64,000 nucleotides of DNA from Paenibacillus ginsengihumi DSM 21568 (GTDB taxonomy: Bacteria > Bacillota > Bacilli > Paenibacillales > NBRC-103111). Positions within the stretch are counted from its first letter, which is position 1. Each line of letters starts with the position of its first letter. The notes beneath the pieces are model-generated. The model did not search any database, was not told the DNA's origin, and saw only the letters and a program-made list of their open reading frames with translations. Positions 17,942 through 26,725 of the stretch are shown in pieces. A program made the position numbers and the translations under genes. The stretch spans positions 1 through 64,000 of the forward strand of contig NZ_KB905551.1 of assembly GCF_000380965.1 (NCBI RefSeq), given 5' to 3'.

Positions 17942-18115
17942 TGAACTCCGCGTTAGCGGTCCAATTTCCCGTTAGCGTTGAAAGTCCGTGTTGAGGCTCG
18001 AACTCCGTGTTGGATCGAAGCCCGCGTGTGCATTCGGGCCTCACATCAGCCCTCGAAGCCCGCGTGAGTCTTCGGCCCCCACGTCAGCACAGCCCCACCC
18101 CGGGCACATGAGCGG

Positions 18116-18309
18116 CGAATCCTGCAAAAAATGCAACTTTTTCCGTATTCCTCGTGCATTAGGAAGGAGAATGTTGTATTTTGTGCAACAATTTAGGAGA
18201 GATCGGCTTCAAATCGAAGCTCATCGCCCGAAATGTTGCACATTCTACAACATTGTGCCGTAAATCGGGTTTATGCCCCCGTTTTTGTTGTACAAAATAC
18301 AACATTTGC
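18116..18309. repeat. 194-bp dispersed element, copy A
   Basis: Aligns without gaps over 194 bases with 50510-50703; I count 36 differences by hand (81 percent identity). It starts CGAATCCTGCAAAAAAT and ends TTGTACAAAATACAACATTTGC. It contains several short stems: TGTTGTA/TACAACA around CAAAA near the right end, GCTTC/GAAGC in the middle, and TGTTGxA/TxCAACA-like pairs. The differences cluster in two places that look like stem-loops. On the minus strand it opens a frame that is closed by a TAA in this copy, so it is not a conserved gene. Confidence 0.85.
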
Positions 18310-18763
18310 GGACTTTCTTGAAAATTGCCTGAGGTGCACGGTCCATTTTCACCATCTGATGGTGCCGCGCCAGCTCCTGGGACGCGGAGCCAGCCCTATT
18401 TCGCGCTGGACGCCTATCCGGGCATCTATAGGGAACGAATACCGCTCATCAGTCAGCCTTTGTGCTTCAATTACATTCCCGAGGAAGTTTCTGGACCACC
18501 ATCTCATCTCTAACGCTTGTGACAAACGCTATTTTGCTGAATCGTACCTTGTTTAAAATGTAACGCAACTGGGTAACGCTATTTTGTCAAAAACGCTGAA
18601 TCTGATAGCCAAAATTGCCGAATAAGGCTGCTCACTTGCGTTACAATTTCAATTCGATCATTTCGAGGCAAATAAGCTCTGTAGCTTGCGTTAGAGCTAA
18701 AGCCTCACATTAAACGCAGGCTATCGAAGCGAGCGACCCGCCTTTGCCGCGGTACGGAAGCGA

Positions 18764-18809
18764 GCAATCCATTCCCGGCAGCTCGGGTCCACCGATCGCA
18801 AGTGCCGAC
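18764..18809. repeat. right shared block of the dispersed composite repeat, copy A
   Basis: GCAATCCATTCCCGGCAGCT and the following 26 bases align with 50786-50830. In this copy the block lies about 450 bases after the 194-bp element, in the other copy only about 80. Confidence 0.6.
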
Positions 18810-19241
18810 GACGATTGTTTGCACCGATCTAGAAGCGAGCCGCAGGTTATGGCATTCTTCCATGGCCTCCCGCGCAGACAATCAGGCCATTATTCCGTGC
18901 GCCGTTCTCCGCTCTCCGCATCCCCGGAATGCTGCAGTTTCCTTGATCCCGCTCAGACCTGGCTCCTTTTCGTCCTTGGCCGCAGACCGCTCACCATGTT
19001 CATGATGCTCCAGGGCTGATTTGTTTCACCAAGCCCAGAAAGCCCTATGTAAATAAAGAGACTTCTTTGCCGGCAGGTACCTGAAAACTCCCCGCCACTG
19101 TAGCTCCAGCCTCGCGCGAATTTCTTTCCGCCATATCGCCATATGCACTCGGACGCAAGACATCCCGAAGCGTGCGGGCCGCAGCAGCGGCGATGCGCAG
19201 CGTGATTCGGCAGAGGAGGCAATGTTCGCTGGCGACGGAGA

Positions 19242-19487
19242 TCACTTGCCTCTGTCTTCATACCAGCCGAAAAATAGCAGAATCACCCCGGCAACGACGA
19301 ACAGCGGAGCGAACGGATTGTCGAAAAAACCGGCCGGCTCCGGCACGGGCACCTGACCGGTTCTCCCGCCCGCCCAAAAGCCGGCAACCTCCAAATTGCC
19401 GGAAATCACGCTCGCCGCCCGCTCGATCGCATAGATGAGGCCCGCCAGCATGATAAACAGAAGGCCCATTACATACTTTGCGTTCAT
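19242..19487 (-). CDS. small two-helix membrane protein, unknown function
   Basis: 81 residues from the ATG at 19487, chosen because GGCGGTGATG lies upstream and the protein then opens directly with a hydrophobic helix (about residues 5-24). A second helix spans about 58-75 (PLFVVAGVILLFFGW), separated by a polar linker with PVPEPAGFF, and the tail is charged (YEDRGK). The gene stands alone between two repeat-rich gaps. I do not recognise a family. The ribosome site and the membrane pattern support a real gene; its role is unknown. Confidence 0.6.
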   Translation of the reverse strand: MNAKYVMGLLFIMLAGLIYAIERAASVISGNLEVAGFWAGGRTGQVPVPEPAGFFDNPFAPLFVVAGVILLFFGWYEDRGK

Positions 19488-19943
19488 TCCAACATCACCG
19501 CCTGCAAAATAAGCTGGCAAGATCAGTAAGACCTTACCAGCTTATTATATATCTTCATGGCCCTTGCTGCCATGCCGCCCGCGAGTCGCAAGCCGGACGA
19601 CCGTTCACGCCGGGATAGGCGGATGGCGCGAAAGGGGGTCGGCCGCCCGCAGACGCTCCATCACGCAAACCGTGCGCAGACGCGACTCCCTCACGCGGAC
19701 CGGTACGTAGACGGGACTGCCTCCCGCAAACCGTGCGCAGACACGACTCCCTCACGCAAACCGTACGCAGATGGGACTGCCTCCCGCAAACCGTGCGCAG
19801 ACGCGACTCCCTCACGCGGACCGTACGCAGACACGACTCCCTCACGCAAACCGTGCGCAGACGGGACTTCCGCCAAGCGCAGAGTTAGAGGATGCGGACG
19901 GGCATGGCTCCGCGAATCGAGCGGCAATCTCCGCTTCGGGCTT
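19488..19943. other. intergenic, lactonase 3' side
   Basis: 456 bases mostly filled by the 30-bp tandem array (19657-19870). The remaining 70 bases before the lactonase stop codon and 170 on the other side show no gene. Confidence 0.6.
19657..19870. repeat. 30-bp tandem repeat, about seven units
   Basis: Units of the type ACTCCCTCACGCAAACCGTG plus CGCAGACGCG repeat with an exact 30-base period from 19711 to 19860, with an extra base in the copy before and partial copies at each end. The units fall into alternating versions (CTCCCTCACGC / CTGCCTCCCGC), suggesting growth by 60-base steps. Because the unit is a multiple of three, all frames through it look open; none has a start signal. It lies just 3' of the lactonase gene. 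Confidence 0.85.
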
Positions 19944-21020
19944 CTACGCGCCGTAAAACCGGATGCAGGCCGACTCCGGCACGGCGCACCGGTTGCCCGT
20001 GAACTGCGGCACGCCGTCAGCGTCCAGGCGGAAGACGGCGATATCGCCCGTCGTCTGGTTGGCGGCGAGCAGATAGCCCCCATCGGGCGACAAGGCAAAA
20101 TTGCGCGGTGTGCGGCCTTCCGTCGGAACGCGGGCGACGAATGACAGCGTCCCGGTCTCCGGGGCTGTCCGGTATACCGCGATGCAGTCGAGCCCCCGAT
20201 TCGAAGCGTACACATAGCGCCCGTCCCGGGACACGTGGATATCGGCCGCCGTATTGTCCGGAGCTCCTTCCTCGGGCAGCATGGAGACGGTCTGCACGAC
20301 GGCGAGCGCGCCGGCCTCCGCATCGTAAGCGAGCGTCGATACGGTCGAGTCGAGTTCGCCCGCGACATAAGCGACGGGCAGCTGCGGATGAAAGACCAGG
20401 TGGCGCGGACCGGAGCCCGGCCGCTTTCGGCATGTCCCGACCCTCTCCCACGCTCCGCCCGGCTGCCCGGTTCCGTAGATGACGATCTCGTCGATGCCAA
20501 GATCAGGGACGAACAGATGCTTCTCCCCGGGCCCGGTCAAGATCGCATGAGGATGGGACTCCTGCTGGCGGGCGGCCAGCGGTCCGCTGCCGGCATGCTC
20601 CAGCAGCTGCACGAGCTGGCCGAGCGAGCCGTCCGCCTGCAGCGCGAAGACGGCGGCGTTCGCTCCGGAATAATTCGCCACATAAAGCAGCCGTCGCGAG
20701 GAATCGAGACTGACGTAGCAGGGGTGCGCGCCCTGCGTCGCCATCCGGTTCAGCTCGCGGAGCCGAGCGGTTTCCGGGTCCAGCTCGCAGGCGGCGACAT
20801 AGCCGGTGCGCCGCCCGCCTGCCCCCTCGGCCGTTTCGCTGACGGCATAAATGCGGCGATTCCCCGGATCGCACGCCAGGTACGACGCTTGGGGGAGCGT
20901 ATCGAACTCCCGCAAAACGGCGAGCGAGCCGTCCTGCGGATCGAACGAGCATACCCGAATGCCGATGCGGGATTCGTTCGTATAAGAGCTTATCAAGACA
21001 AGCGACGGTTCGTGCGGCAT
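19944..21020 (-). CDS. lactonase family protein, 6-phosphogluconolactonase (Pgl/YbhE) type
   Basis: 358 residues from the ATG at 21020, which has AGAGGTG nine bases upstream; a GTG four codons earlier overlaps that site. The sequence is a seven-bladed beta-propeller with repeated GRYVYASNRGLDCIAVY-like blades (SRRLLYVANYSGANAAVF, and so on), as in cycloisomerase 2 / YbhE. The family hydrolyses 6-phosphogluconolactone in the pentose phosphate pathway, and some members act on other sugar lactones. Same strand and 31 bases from the carboxymuconolactone decarboxylase-like gene upstream, so probably co-transcribed with it. Confidence 0.88.
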   Translation of the reverse strand: MPHEPSLVLISSYTNESRIGIRVCSFDPQDGSLAVLREFDTLPQASYLACDPGNRRIYAVSETAEGAGGRRTGYVAACELDPETARLRELNRMATQGAHPCYVSLDSSRRLLYVANYSGANAAVFALQADGSLGQLVQLLEHAGSGPLAARQQESHPHAILTGPGEKHLFVPDLGIDEIVIYGTGQPGGAWERVGTCRKRPGSGPRHLVFHPQLPVAYVAGELDSTVSTLAYDAEAGALAVVQTVSMLPEEGAPDNTAADIHVSRDGRYVYASNRGLDCIAVYRTAPETGTLSFVARVPTEGRTPRNFALSPDGGYLLAANQTTGDIAVFRLDADGVPQFTGNRCAVPESACIRFYGA

Positions 21021-21051
21021 GGGCGTCGACACCTCTTTTCGTTAAAATGAC

Positions 21052-21444
21052 TTACGCAGAACCGGCGGCAGCGGCAGCCCTCCTCTCCTCGAGCACCTTC
21101 TCCCACACCTGGAACGCGTTCATGACGCGGGGAACGCCGATTTGCGGAATGCAGTTCACCAGCACCTCGGTAATCTCCGTCTCCGTGAGCCCCACGTGGA
21201 GACCCGTTCTCAGGTGAAATTCCAGCTGGTGGCCTGCATCGCCCAGCGTCGTCAGCGTGGCGATCGTGGCGATCTCCCGCTGCTTCAGATCGAGCCCCGG
21301 TCTGGCATAAACATCGGCAAACCCGAATTCGACGACGAACGGAGCCAGCTCCGGATACTTCCGGCGCACGTTCTCCACGGCGTTCATGCCGAATTCGCCG
21401 TTCATCAATTCCACCTGGGCCAAGCCCTTGCTCATTTTATCCAT
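21052..21444 (-). CDS. carboxymuconolactone decarboxylase family protein
   Basis: 130 residues of the AhpD-like all-helical fold. It carries the family segment DLKQREIATIATLTTLGDAG followed by HLRTGLHVGLTETEI. It lacks the CxxC pair of peroxidase-type AhpD, so it belongs with the decarboxylase/gamma-lactone branch or is of unknown activity. GGAGCGAGATGGG precedes the ATG. It probably forms an operon with the lactonase gene 31 bases downstream, which suggests that both act on lactone compounds. Confidence 0.85.
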   Translation of the reverse strand: MDKMSKGLAQVELMNGEFGMNAVENVRRKYPELAPFVVEFGFADVYARPGLDLKQREIATIATLTTLGDAGHQLEFHLRTGLHVGLTETEITEVLVNCIPQIGVPRVMNAFQVWEKVLEERRAAAAAGSA

Positions 21445-21468
21445 CCCATCTCGCTCCTTAATCTATTG

Positions 21469-21599
21469 ATGTTTATCCATATGTTTATCCAGATGTTTAT
21501 CCATACGTTTATCCAGATGTTTATCCATACGTTTATCCAGAGTTTATCCGGATGTTCAACCAGATGTTTACCTAGATGTTTACCCATTACGTTTACCCG
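21469..21599. repeat. 12-bp tandem repeat, about 11 units, overlapping the TPP enzyme stop codon
   Basis: Units ATGTTTATCCAG, ATGTTTATCCAT and ACGTTTATCCAG alternate with a 12-base period. The copies nearest the TPP gene are more diverged (ATGTTTACCTAG, ACGTTTACCCGC). The TAA stop of the minus-strand TPP enzyme gene (21593-21595) lies within the last unit. Confidence 0.9.
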
Positions 21600-23275
21600 C
21601 GCGCCATGGTCGGCGGAATTTCCTCCGGATCGACCAGCACCTCGATGACCGCGGTGACCGATTCGGCCAGCGCCTGACGGAGCGCGTCCTCGAACTCCGC
21701 GCCGGTGCGGCAGCTGTAGGCCTCCGCCCCCATCGCCTCGGCATATTTGCGCGCGTCCATCGGAATGTCGAAGACGGTGCCGTCGGTACGGCCGAGATTG
21801 TATTTCATGCCTTTATTGACCATGTCCAGCCGGCCGTTGTTCAGTATGACGAATATGACAGCCGCCCCCTGATTGACCGCTGTGGATATTTCGGCTCCGT
21901 GCATGAACGTGCAGCCGTCGCCCGTCAGGCAAATGACCGGCTTCTGCGGCGCAGCGATCTTCGCTCCGACAGAGTAGCCGATCGCGTGCCCCATGCAGGC
22001 AAACACGTCGTCGAAGAGGAAGCTGCCCGGCCGCCGAATCTCGAGATGAAGCAGGGCGTGATAGCTGTGGCTGCCGTCGTCGCCGAAGACGATCGCGTCA
22101 TCCGGCAAGGTGCGCCCGAGCACCTCCATCACTTCCTTGGCCGTGATCTGCTCGCCCCCGCCGTTATGGGCGCCGTCCTGCCCGATCGCCGGGTTCAAGA
22201 GCTCTTCGCTGTCGATTTCCTTGGCCTCGGATGCGGCGGCAATTTCCAGGTAGGAGGGCCGCTCCTCCCCCGCTCCCGCAAGCGCCATCAGCTTCCTCAG
22301 GTTAGCCTTGGCGTCTCCCTGGATGAACAGCGTCGGCACCGGCAGCGACTTGCCGATGAAGGTCGGGTCCACATCCAGATGGATGACGTTCTTCGGATAC
22401 TGCTCCGGCTTCAGCACGGGGACGGACATGTCGCTCAGCTTCGTCCCGACGACCACCATGAGATCGATGCCCGATGTCATGTATTCGCCAGCTTCCGGCG
22501 TTCCGCCGAGGCCGTACGCGCCAAGGGAGAGCGGATGGCGGGACGGGAAGGAGCCTTTGCCTCCCGGCGTCGTCATGACCGGCAAATCCCACCGTTCGGC
22601 GAGCCAGCCGACCTCCTCGTAAGCTCGCGACAAGTGCACGCCTTTGCCGAGAAACAGCACCGGCCGCTTCGCTTCGTTCAGCAGCGGAAGCATTTCTTGC
22701 ACCCGGTCCGATACCATATGCGGCGTCGGGTCGGGAAGCTCGAGCTCGAACGGCTCGATCTCCTCGAGCATCACGTCGCGGGGAATGAGCAGATGCACCG
22801 GTCCGCGGACGCCGGTCATCGCTTTTTCGACCGCATGAGCCAAATACGTTCTGAGCATGTCCCCCCGCTCCAGCCGGGCGCTGAACAGCGTGACCGAACG
22901 GAACATTTCGACAAGGTCAGCGCCGAAGAAGGTGGAGTCTTGCCCGAGTCCCTTGCCCGTCTCCCGCATCGAAGCGTGTCCGGTAATGATGAGCAGCGGC
23001 ACGTGATACACCTTGGCCTGTCCGGCCGCCGTAATCAGATTCGTCCCTCCCGGGCCGGACGTTCCGAGCGCCACGCCGAGCGACCGTTTCATATAAGCAT
23101 AGCCTCCTGCGGAGAATCCGGCTCCCGCTTCATGCCGGCTGAGCACATACTTCACGCCGTGGTTGCCCAGTTCGAGAATCAATGGAACGATTGCCTTGCC
23201 GGGAACGCCGAACACATGATCGACTCCCCACCGTTTCAACTGCTGCGCCAGAACAGATGCCACGCTTGGTTTCAT
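21593..23275 (-). CDS. thiamine pyrophosphate-dependent enzyme, acetolactate synthase/pyruvate oxidase-like
   Basis: 560 residues with the three domains of the ThDP decarboxylase superfamily: an N-terminal PYR domain with the cofactor-activating Glu in RHEAGAGFSAGGYA (about 48-61), a central domain, and a C-terminal PP domain with the metal/ThDP motif GDGCTFMHGAEISTAV ending in NN. These enzymes decarboxylate 2-oxo acids such as pyruvate. Without the FAD-binding details resolved I cannot separate acetolactate synthase from pyruvate oxidase or sulfoacetaldehyde-type enzymes. No regulatory subunit gene adjoins. GGAGGG precedes the ATG. A histidine kinase gene ends 23 bases upstream on the same strand. 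Confidence 0.88.
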   Translation of the reverse strand: MKPSVASVLAQQLKRWGVDHVFGVPGKAIVPLILELGNHGVKYVLSRHEAGAGFSAGGYAYMKRSLGVALGTSGPGGTNLITAAGQAKVYHVPLLIITGHASMRETGKGLGQDSTFFGADLVEMFRSVTLFSARLERGDMLRTYLAHAVEKAMTGVRGPVHLLIPRDVMLEEIEPFELELPDPTPHMVSDRVQEMLPLLNEAKRPVLFLGKGVHLSRAYEEVGWLAERWDLPVMTTPGGKGSFPSRHPLSLGAYGLGGTPEAGEYMTSGIDLMVVVGTKLSDMSVPVLKPEQYPKNVIHLDVDPTFIGKSLPVPTLFIQGDAKANLRKLMALAGAGEERPSYLEIAAASEAKEIDSEELLNPAIGQDGAHNGGGEQITAKEVMEVLGRTLPDDAIVFGDDGSHSYHALLHLEIRRPGSFLFDDVFACMGHAIGYSVGAKIAAPQKPVICLTGDGCTFMHGAEISTAVNQGAAVIFVILNNGRLDMVNKGMKYNLGRTDGTVFDIPMDARKYAEAMGAEAYSCRTGAEFEDALRQALAESVTAVIEVLVDPEEIPPTMARG

Positions 23276-23298
23276 ACGGATCCCTCCACAGGTTTTAT

Positions 23299-24948
23299 TT
23301 ATGATTTCACGGTCATCGGCAGCAAAATGTCGAAGGTCGTTCCGACCCCTTTCTGCGATGATACCGCGATATCCCCTTTATGGTTCTCGATAATCCGGTA
23401 ACTGACCGACAGCCCGAGTCCGAGTCCGTTCTCCTTGGTCGTGAAGAACGGGTTCAGGATTTGCTTCATCTCCTGGTCGGACATCCCGGTCCCTTCGTCG
23501 CTGATGCTGATCTTGAGCTTCTGTCTCTCCTCGCACAGCTTCATGTCTATGCGGACGATACCGCCCTTGGGCATGGCATCGATGGCATTCTGAATGAGAT
23601 TGACAAGCACCTGCTTCATTTGCGCAGGGTCGATAAACAGCTCCACGGCTTCCGGCATAAGCTGAGGCAAAATAATCGTGTTGTTCAAAATCGCCTGGCT
23701 TTCCATAAACTGAACCGTATCGAGAATAAGCTGCTGAATGACGCATTGCTTGCGGTCCGGCGAGCTCGGCTTGGCCATGAGCACAAAATCGGAGACCAGC
23801 TTGTTGACATGGAGCAGCTCCTGATAAATCAAGTCGATGTACCGGTACTCGTGCTCCTGATGGACAAGGCGCTGCTTGAGCAGTTGAATAAAGCCTGTGA
23901 TGGAGGTTAACGGATTGCGGATTTCGTGAGCCAGGCCTGCCGCCATCCTCCCGATGGCCGAGAACTTCTCCGACGTGATGATCTGCTTCTCCAGCTCGTA
24001 GCGGTCGGTAATGTCGCGAAACTGGGCATAGGCGCCGACGAGATCTTCATGTTCGTCGAAAATCGGAATAGCGTCGAACAGGCATACAATGCGGTGATCC
24101 AGCGAACTGGTGAAGGTCAATTCCACATCCTCGAAGCTGGCGCCGTTCTTCAGCACATCGTAGATCAGATTGCCGAACTGCTCGAACGAGAAGATCGTGC
24201 CTCCGATGACTTCCTCTCTCGTCCGATTCGTAATTTTCTCCGCAAAATGGTTGAACTGCGTAATATTCCCGAATTTATCGGTTAAGATGACGCCGTTTTT
24301 CACGGTGCTGATCATGATGGAATTGAGCAAATGCTGCGTCTTGTTCGTTCGCCGGAGCAGCAGCTCGCGGAAAGCGGAATCGACCATGTTGGCCAGGATC
24401 GCTAATTGAAACATGCTGTGATGCTCCTTGGAAGTCATAATGGCGACGGAGCCCGACAAATTGCTGATTTCCGGAAAATGAAACGGGACGCAATAGCAGG
24501 CCGAGCCGTGCAAAAATTCGTGGAAATGCTCTTCCCCGACCGTCTGAACCGGACTTTGCTGCTGTAAAGCGAGGGCAACGGCGTTAGTCCCCATGCTTTC
24601 TTCGTTCAGACGAATGCCCTCCAAAATGCCGAGCCGCTCGATGATCTCCTTCATGGTCTCGTCACCGAACATTTCAAGCACATTCGCCTCGTCATCGGTA
24701 AACAATATCAACAGAGGGACGCCTTCCAGCAGCTGCAAAATCTTTTCTCCGAAAAAGCGGATAACAGACAGCACTTCGCTGTACTTGATCCGTCGCTGAG
24801 CCAGCTTGATCCCCGTCAAGGCGATTCCCGGCGCAGGGAGCGAATAGGGTACAAGGCCGCGCTCGATACAACGAATCTTAGATTTCGTCACAAATTCCGG
24901 TTCCACGACAATCTTGACCTCCAACTCCTTTGGTTCTTTCTTTTTCAC
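23299..24948 (-). CDS. cytoplasmic PAS-domain sensor histidine kinase (orphan)
   Basis: 549 residues, GTG start. No membrane segment is apparent. Order: an N-terminal region of about 200 residues that looks GAF-like (GILEGIRLNEESMGTNAVAL is a GAF-type signature), a PAS domain around 215-325 (NGVILTDKFGNITQFNHFAE), the phosphoacceptor His in GLAHEIRNPLTSITGF, then N box NAIDAMPKGG, G1 DEGTGMS and G2 GLGLGLSVSYRI of the ATPase domain. No response regulator is adjacent. The layout resembles soluble sporulation-type kinases that feed a shared phosphorelay. It lies upstream of, and 23 bases from, the TPP enzyme gene. Confidence 0.9.
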   Translation of the reverse strand: MKKKEPKELEVKIVVEPEFVTKSKIRCIERGLVPYSLPAPGIALTGIKLAQRRIKYSEVLSVIRFFGEKILQLLEGVPLLILFTDDEANVLEMFGDETMKEIIERLGILEGIRLNEESMGTNAVALALQQQSPVQTVGEEHFHEFLHGSACYCVPFHFPEISNLSGSVAIMTSKEHHSMFQLAILANMVDSAFRELLLRRTNKTQHLLNSIMISTVKNGVILTDKFGNITQFNHFAEKITNRTREEVIGGTIFSFEQFGNLIYDVLKNGASFEDVELTFTSSLDHRIVCLFDAIPIFDEHEDLVGAYAQFRDITDRYELEKQIITSEKFSAIGRMAAGLAHEIRNPLTSITGFIQLLKQRLVHQEHEYRYIDLIYQELLHVNKLVSDFVLMAKPSSPDRKQCVIQQLILDTVQFMESQAILNNTIILPQLMPEAVELFIDPAQMKQVLVNLIQNAIDAMPKGGIVRIDMKLCEERQKLKISISDEGTGMSDQEMKQILNPFFTTKENGLGLGLSVSYRIIENHKGDIAVSSQKGVGTTFDILLPMTVKS

Positions 24949-25061
24949 TAAAATCTTCTACATAAGCTTCAGAATTCCTTCCCTATTTGGCACATTCGAC
25001 AAAACTTCCCATTAAATTACATGTTTCTCGGGTAAAACGAAATGTTTGCGCTTGCAAAAAC

Positions 25062-25097
25062 AAAAAAAGCCTCCCCCTTTCTCGGTGCGGGGAGGCG
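25062..25097 (-). terminator. rho-independent terminator after the K+ transporter gene
   Basis: On the minus strand GCCTCCCC, loop GCACCGAGAAAGG, GGGAGGC and TTTTTTTG. It lies about 95 bases after the stop codon of the TrkH/KtrB gene. Confidence 0.9.
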
Positions 25098-25192
25098 TTA
25101 TTGCAACGCGCAACGATATGAAATTGGATAGACGCACGCCTGCGGTCCGCCAGAGCAGCCGCCGAACGAGGTCGAAATTTGTCGCGGCAGAA

Positions 25193-26551
25193 CTAACCGA
25201 TAATCAGATCCTCTTTCGGATAATGATATTTGTCCTTCAGCGTCTTCCTGCGGAAGATGAACAGCAGCACCGGCAGGCCGACCCGCCCGATAAACATGAG
25301 CAGCACCAGAATGCCTTTGCCCGGGCCGCTCAGATAAGGGGTAATCCCTGTCGAGAATCCGGCCGTTCCGAATGCCGAGCATACCTCGAAAATGATCTTG
25401 TTCAGCGCAAAATGCTGGCGCTCCACGGCGTCGAGCAGCATAATCGAGCCGATGACCAGAATGACGCCCGCCGAAAACACGACAAAACTCTTCATCACGT
25501 CTTCCGGCTTCACGGTTCTCCGAAACACGCGCACATCGTTTCTGCCGATAGAGTAAGCGACCAGCGTCAGTATAATGACGGCGAAAGTGGTCGTGCGAAT
25601 CCCTCCGCCTACGCTGGACGGGCTGGCGCCGATAAACATCAGAATCGACAGCAGAAACTGGGTCGGCGTCGTAAATTGCGCCACATCCATCGTCGAAATC
25701 CCGCCGCTGCGCGTCGAGACCGAATTGAACAGCGAATAGAACAGCTGCTGGTGCCACGGCATCTCTTCAAAATAAACCGAGCTCTCCACAATCCAGATGC
25801 CGGCCGTTCCCACCGCCAGGAGAATCAGGTACATGCTGACCGTCAGCTTCGTAAATAATGAAAACCGGAAATTTTTGTCCTTGCGGACGAGGTATTCCCG
25901 AACCTCGATCAGCACGGGAAAGCCGATGGCTCCCAGAAACAGCAAAATCATCGTCACTGTCTGCACGAAGTAATCGCCCGAAAACGAGTGCAGCGAATTG
26001 CCGAACAGATCGAAGCCGGCGTTCGTATACGAAGATACGGCATGAAACAGGGCATGATAATACGCTTCGAAGACATTCGTATAATATCCTGCCGCCAAAA
26101 AGTAGGTTCCGATCACCAGCGCGCCGCTCGCCTCGAACAATAGCGAAAGCACCAGAATGTTGCGCATCAGCTGCACCAGTCCGGACAAATTGCGCCGATT
26201 CTGGTCGATCATGATCAGCCTGCGGTACGTGAGCGTAATATTTTGGCCGAACAGCATCCACAGGAACGTGCCGAGCGCCATCACGCCGATGCCGCCGAAC
26301 TGCATCATCACCATCAGCAGCACAGAGCCGAAGAAGCTGTACGTTTCGGAAATGTTGACGACCGTCAGTCCGGTCACGCTGACGGCGCTCGCCGCCGTGA
26401 ACAGGGCATCCATTGCAGACAGCCCGACGCCCGGCTTGCGGCTGGCCGGCAGCATCAGCAACAGCGTCGAAACGATAATCGCCGCCATATAACATACGAA
26501 TATAAACTGCGTCGGGGTCATACCCTTAAACCATTGTATACCTTTGCGCAA
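25193..26551 (-). CDS. TrkH/KtrB family potassium uptake membrane subunit
   Basis: 452 residues from a TTG at 26551 that has GGAGGG seven bases upstream; an earlier TTG at 26608 is also in frame. It shows the four membrane-pore-membrane repeats of the family. The first pore loop is SAVSVTGLTVV, the second SYTNAGFDLFG, the third SVSTRSGGIST and the last SAFGTAGFSTGITP; each has the conserved filter Gly. Such proteins import K+ with Na+ and need a KtrA/KtrC-type RCK subunit, which is not in this window. The gene is monocistronic, with its own terminator. Confidence 0.92.
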   Translation of the reverse strand: MRKGIQWFKGMTPTQFIFVCYMAAIIVSTLLLMLPASRKPGVGLSAMDALFTAASAVSVTGLTVVNISETYSFFGSVLLMVMMQFGGIGVMALGTFLWMLFGQNITLTYRRLIMIDQNRRNLSGLVQLMRNILVLSLLFEASGALVIGTYFLAAGYYTNVFEAYYHALFHAVSSYTNAGFDLFGNSLHSFSGDYFVQTVTMILLFLGAIGFPVLIEVREYLVRKDKNFRFSLFTKLTVSMYLILLAVGTAGIWIVESSVYFEEMPWHQQLFYSLFNSVSTRSGGISTMDVAQFTTPTQFLLSILMFIGASPSSVGGGIRTTTFAVIILTLVAYSIGRNDVRVFRRTVKPEDVMKSFVVFSAGVILVIGSIMLLDAVERQHFALNKIIFEVCSAFGTAGFSTGITPYLSGPGKGILVLLMFIGRVGLPVLLFIFRRKTLKDKYHYPKEDLIIG

Positions 26552-26725
26552 ACAGTAACCCTCCGCCAGCAAGAAGGCCGAACGAATCCGGCCCCCGCCT
26601 TTCTCCAAGATGCCAATGATTCACTTATCTTATCATAAGACGGGGGCTTTTGCATCTGCTTTTGAAGCTGCCTTGGCAGCGCGAGCAGCCGGCTTGCGGC
26701 ATTGGCGCGGCGGGCCGGCTGCCTC

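Larger units (their letters stand above)
17693..19241. other. 1.5-kb gene-free, repeat-rich intergenic region
   Basis: Contains the two Fur boxes, then about 1.4 kb without any frame I can support. From 17885 it carries blocks shared with the gap at 50.0-50.9 kb: 17892-17941, the 194-bp element at 18116-18309 and 18764-18809. Around 18510-18700 there are short reiterations (AACGCTATTTTG twice; GTAACGCAA at 18560 inverted as TTGCGTTAC at 18636). The remaining sequence has no recognisable feature. Confidence 0.65.

Noticed and set aside
19657-19870. 30-bp array considered as a CRISPR array
   Set aside because: Units are contiguous with no unique spacers, and no cas genes are present.
19555-19956. 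Frames with ten-residue peptide repeats on both strands
   Set aside because: Generated by a 30-base unit being a multiple of three; no start signals, and they vary with the repeat.
21469-21599. Plus-strand frame with repeated MFIHTFIQ-like peptides
   Set aside because: Translation of the 12-bp minisatellite, antisense to the TPP enzyme and decarboxylase-like genes.
26586-26653. GCCCCCG/CGGGGGC inverted repeat between symporter and K+ transporter genes
   Set aside because: Loop of more than 40 bases and poor T-run; too weak for a terminator call.
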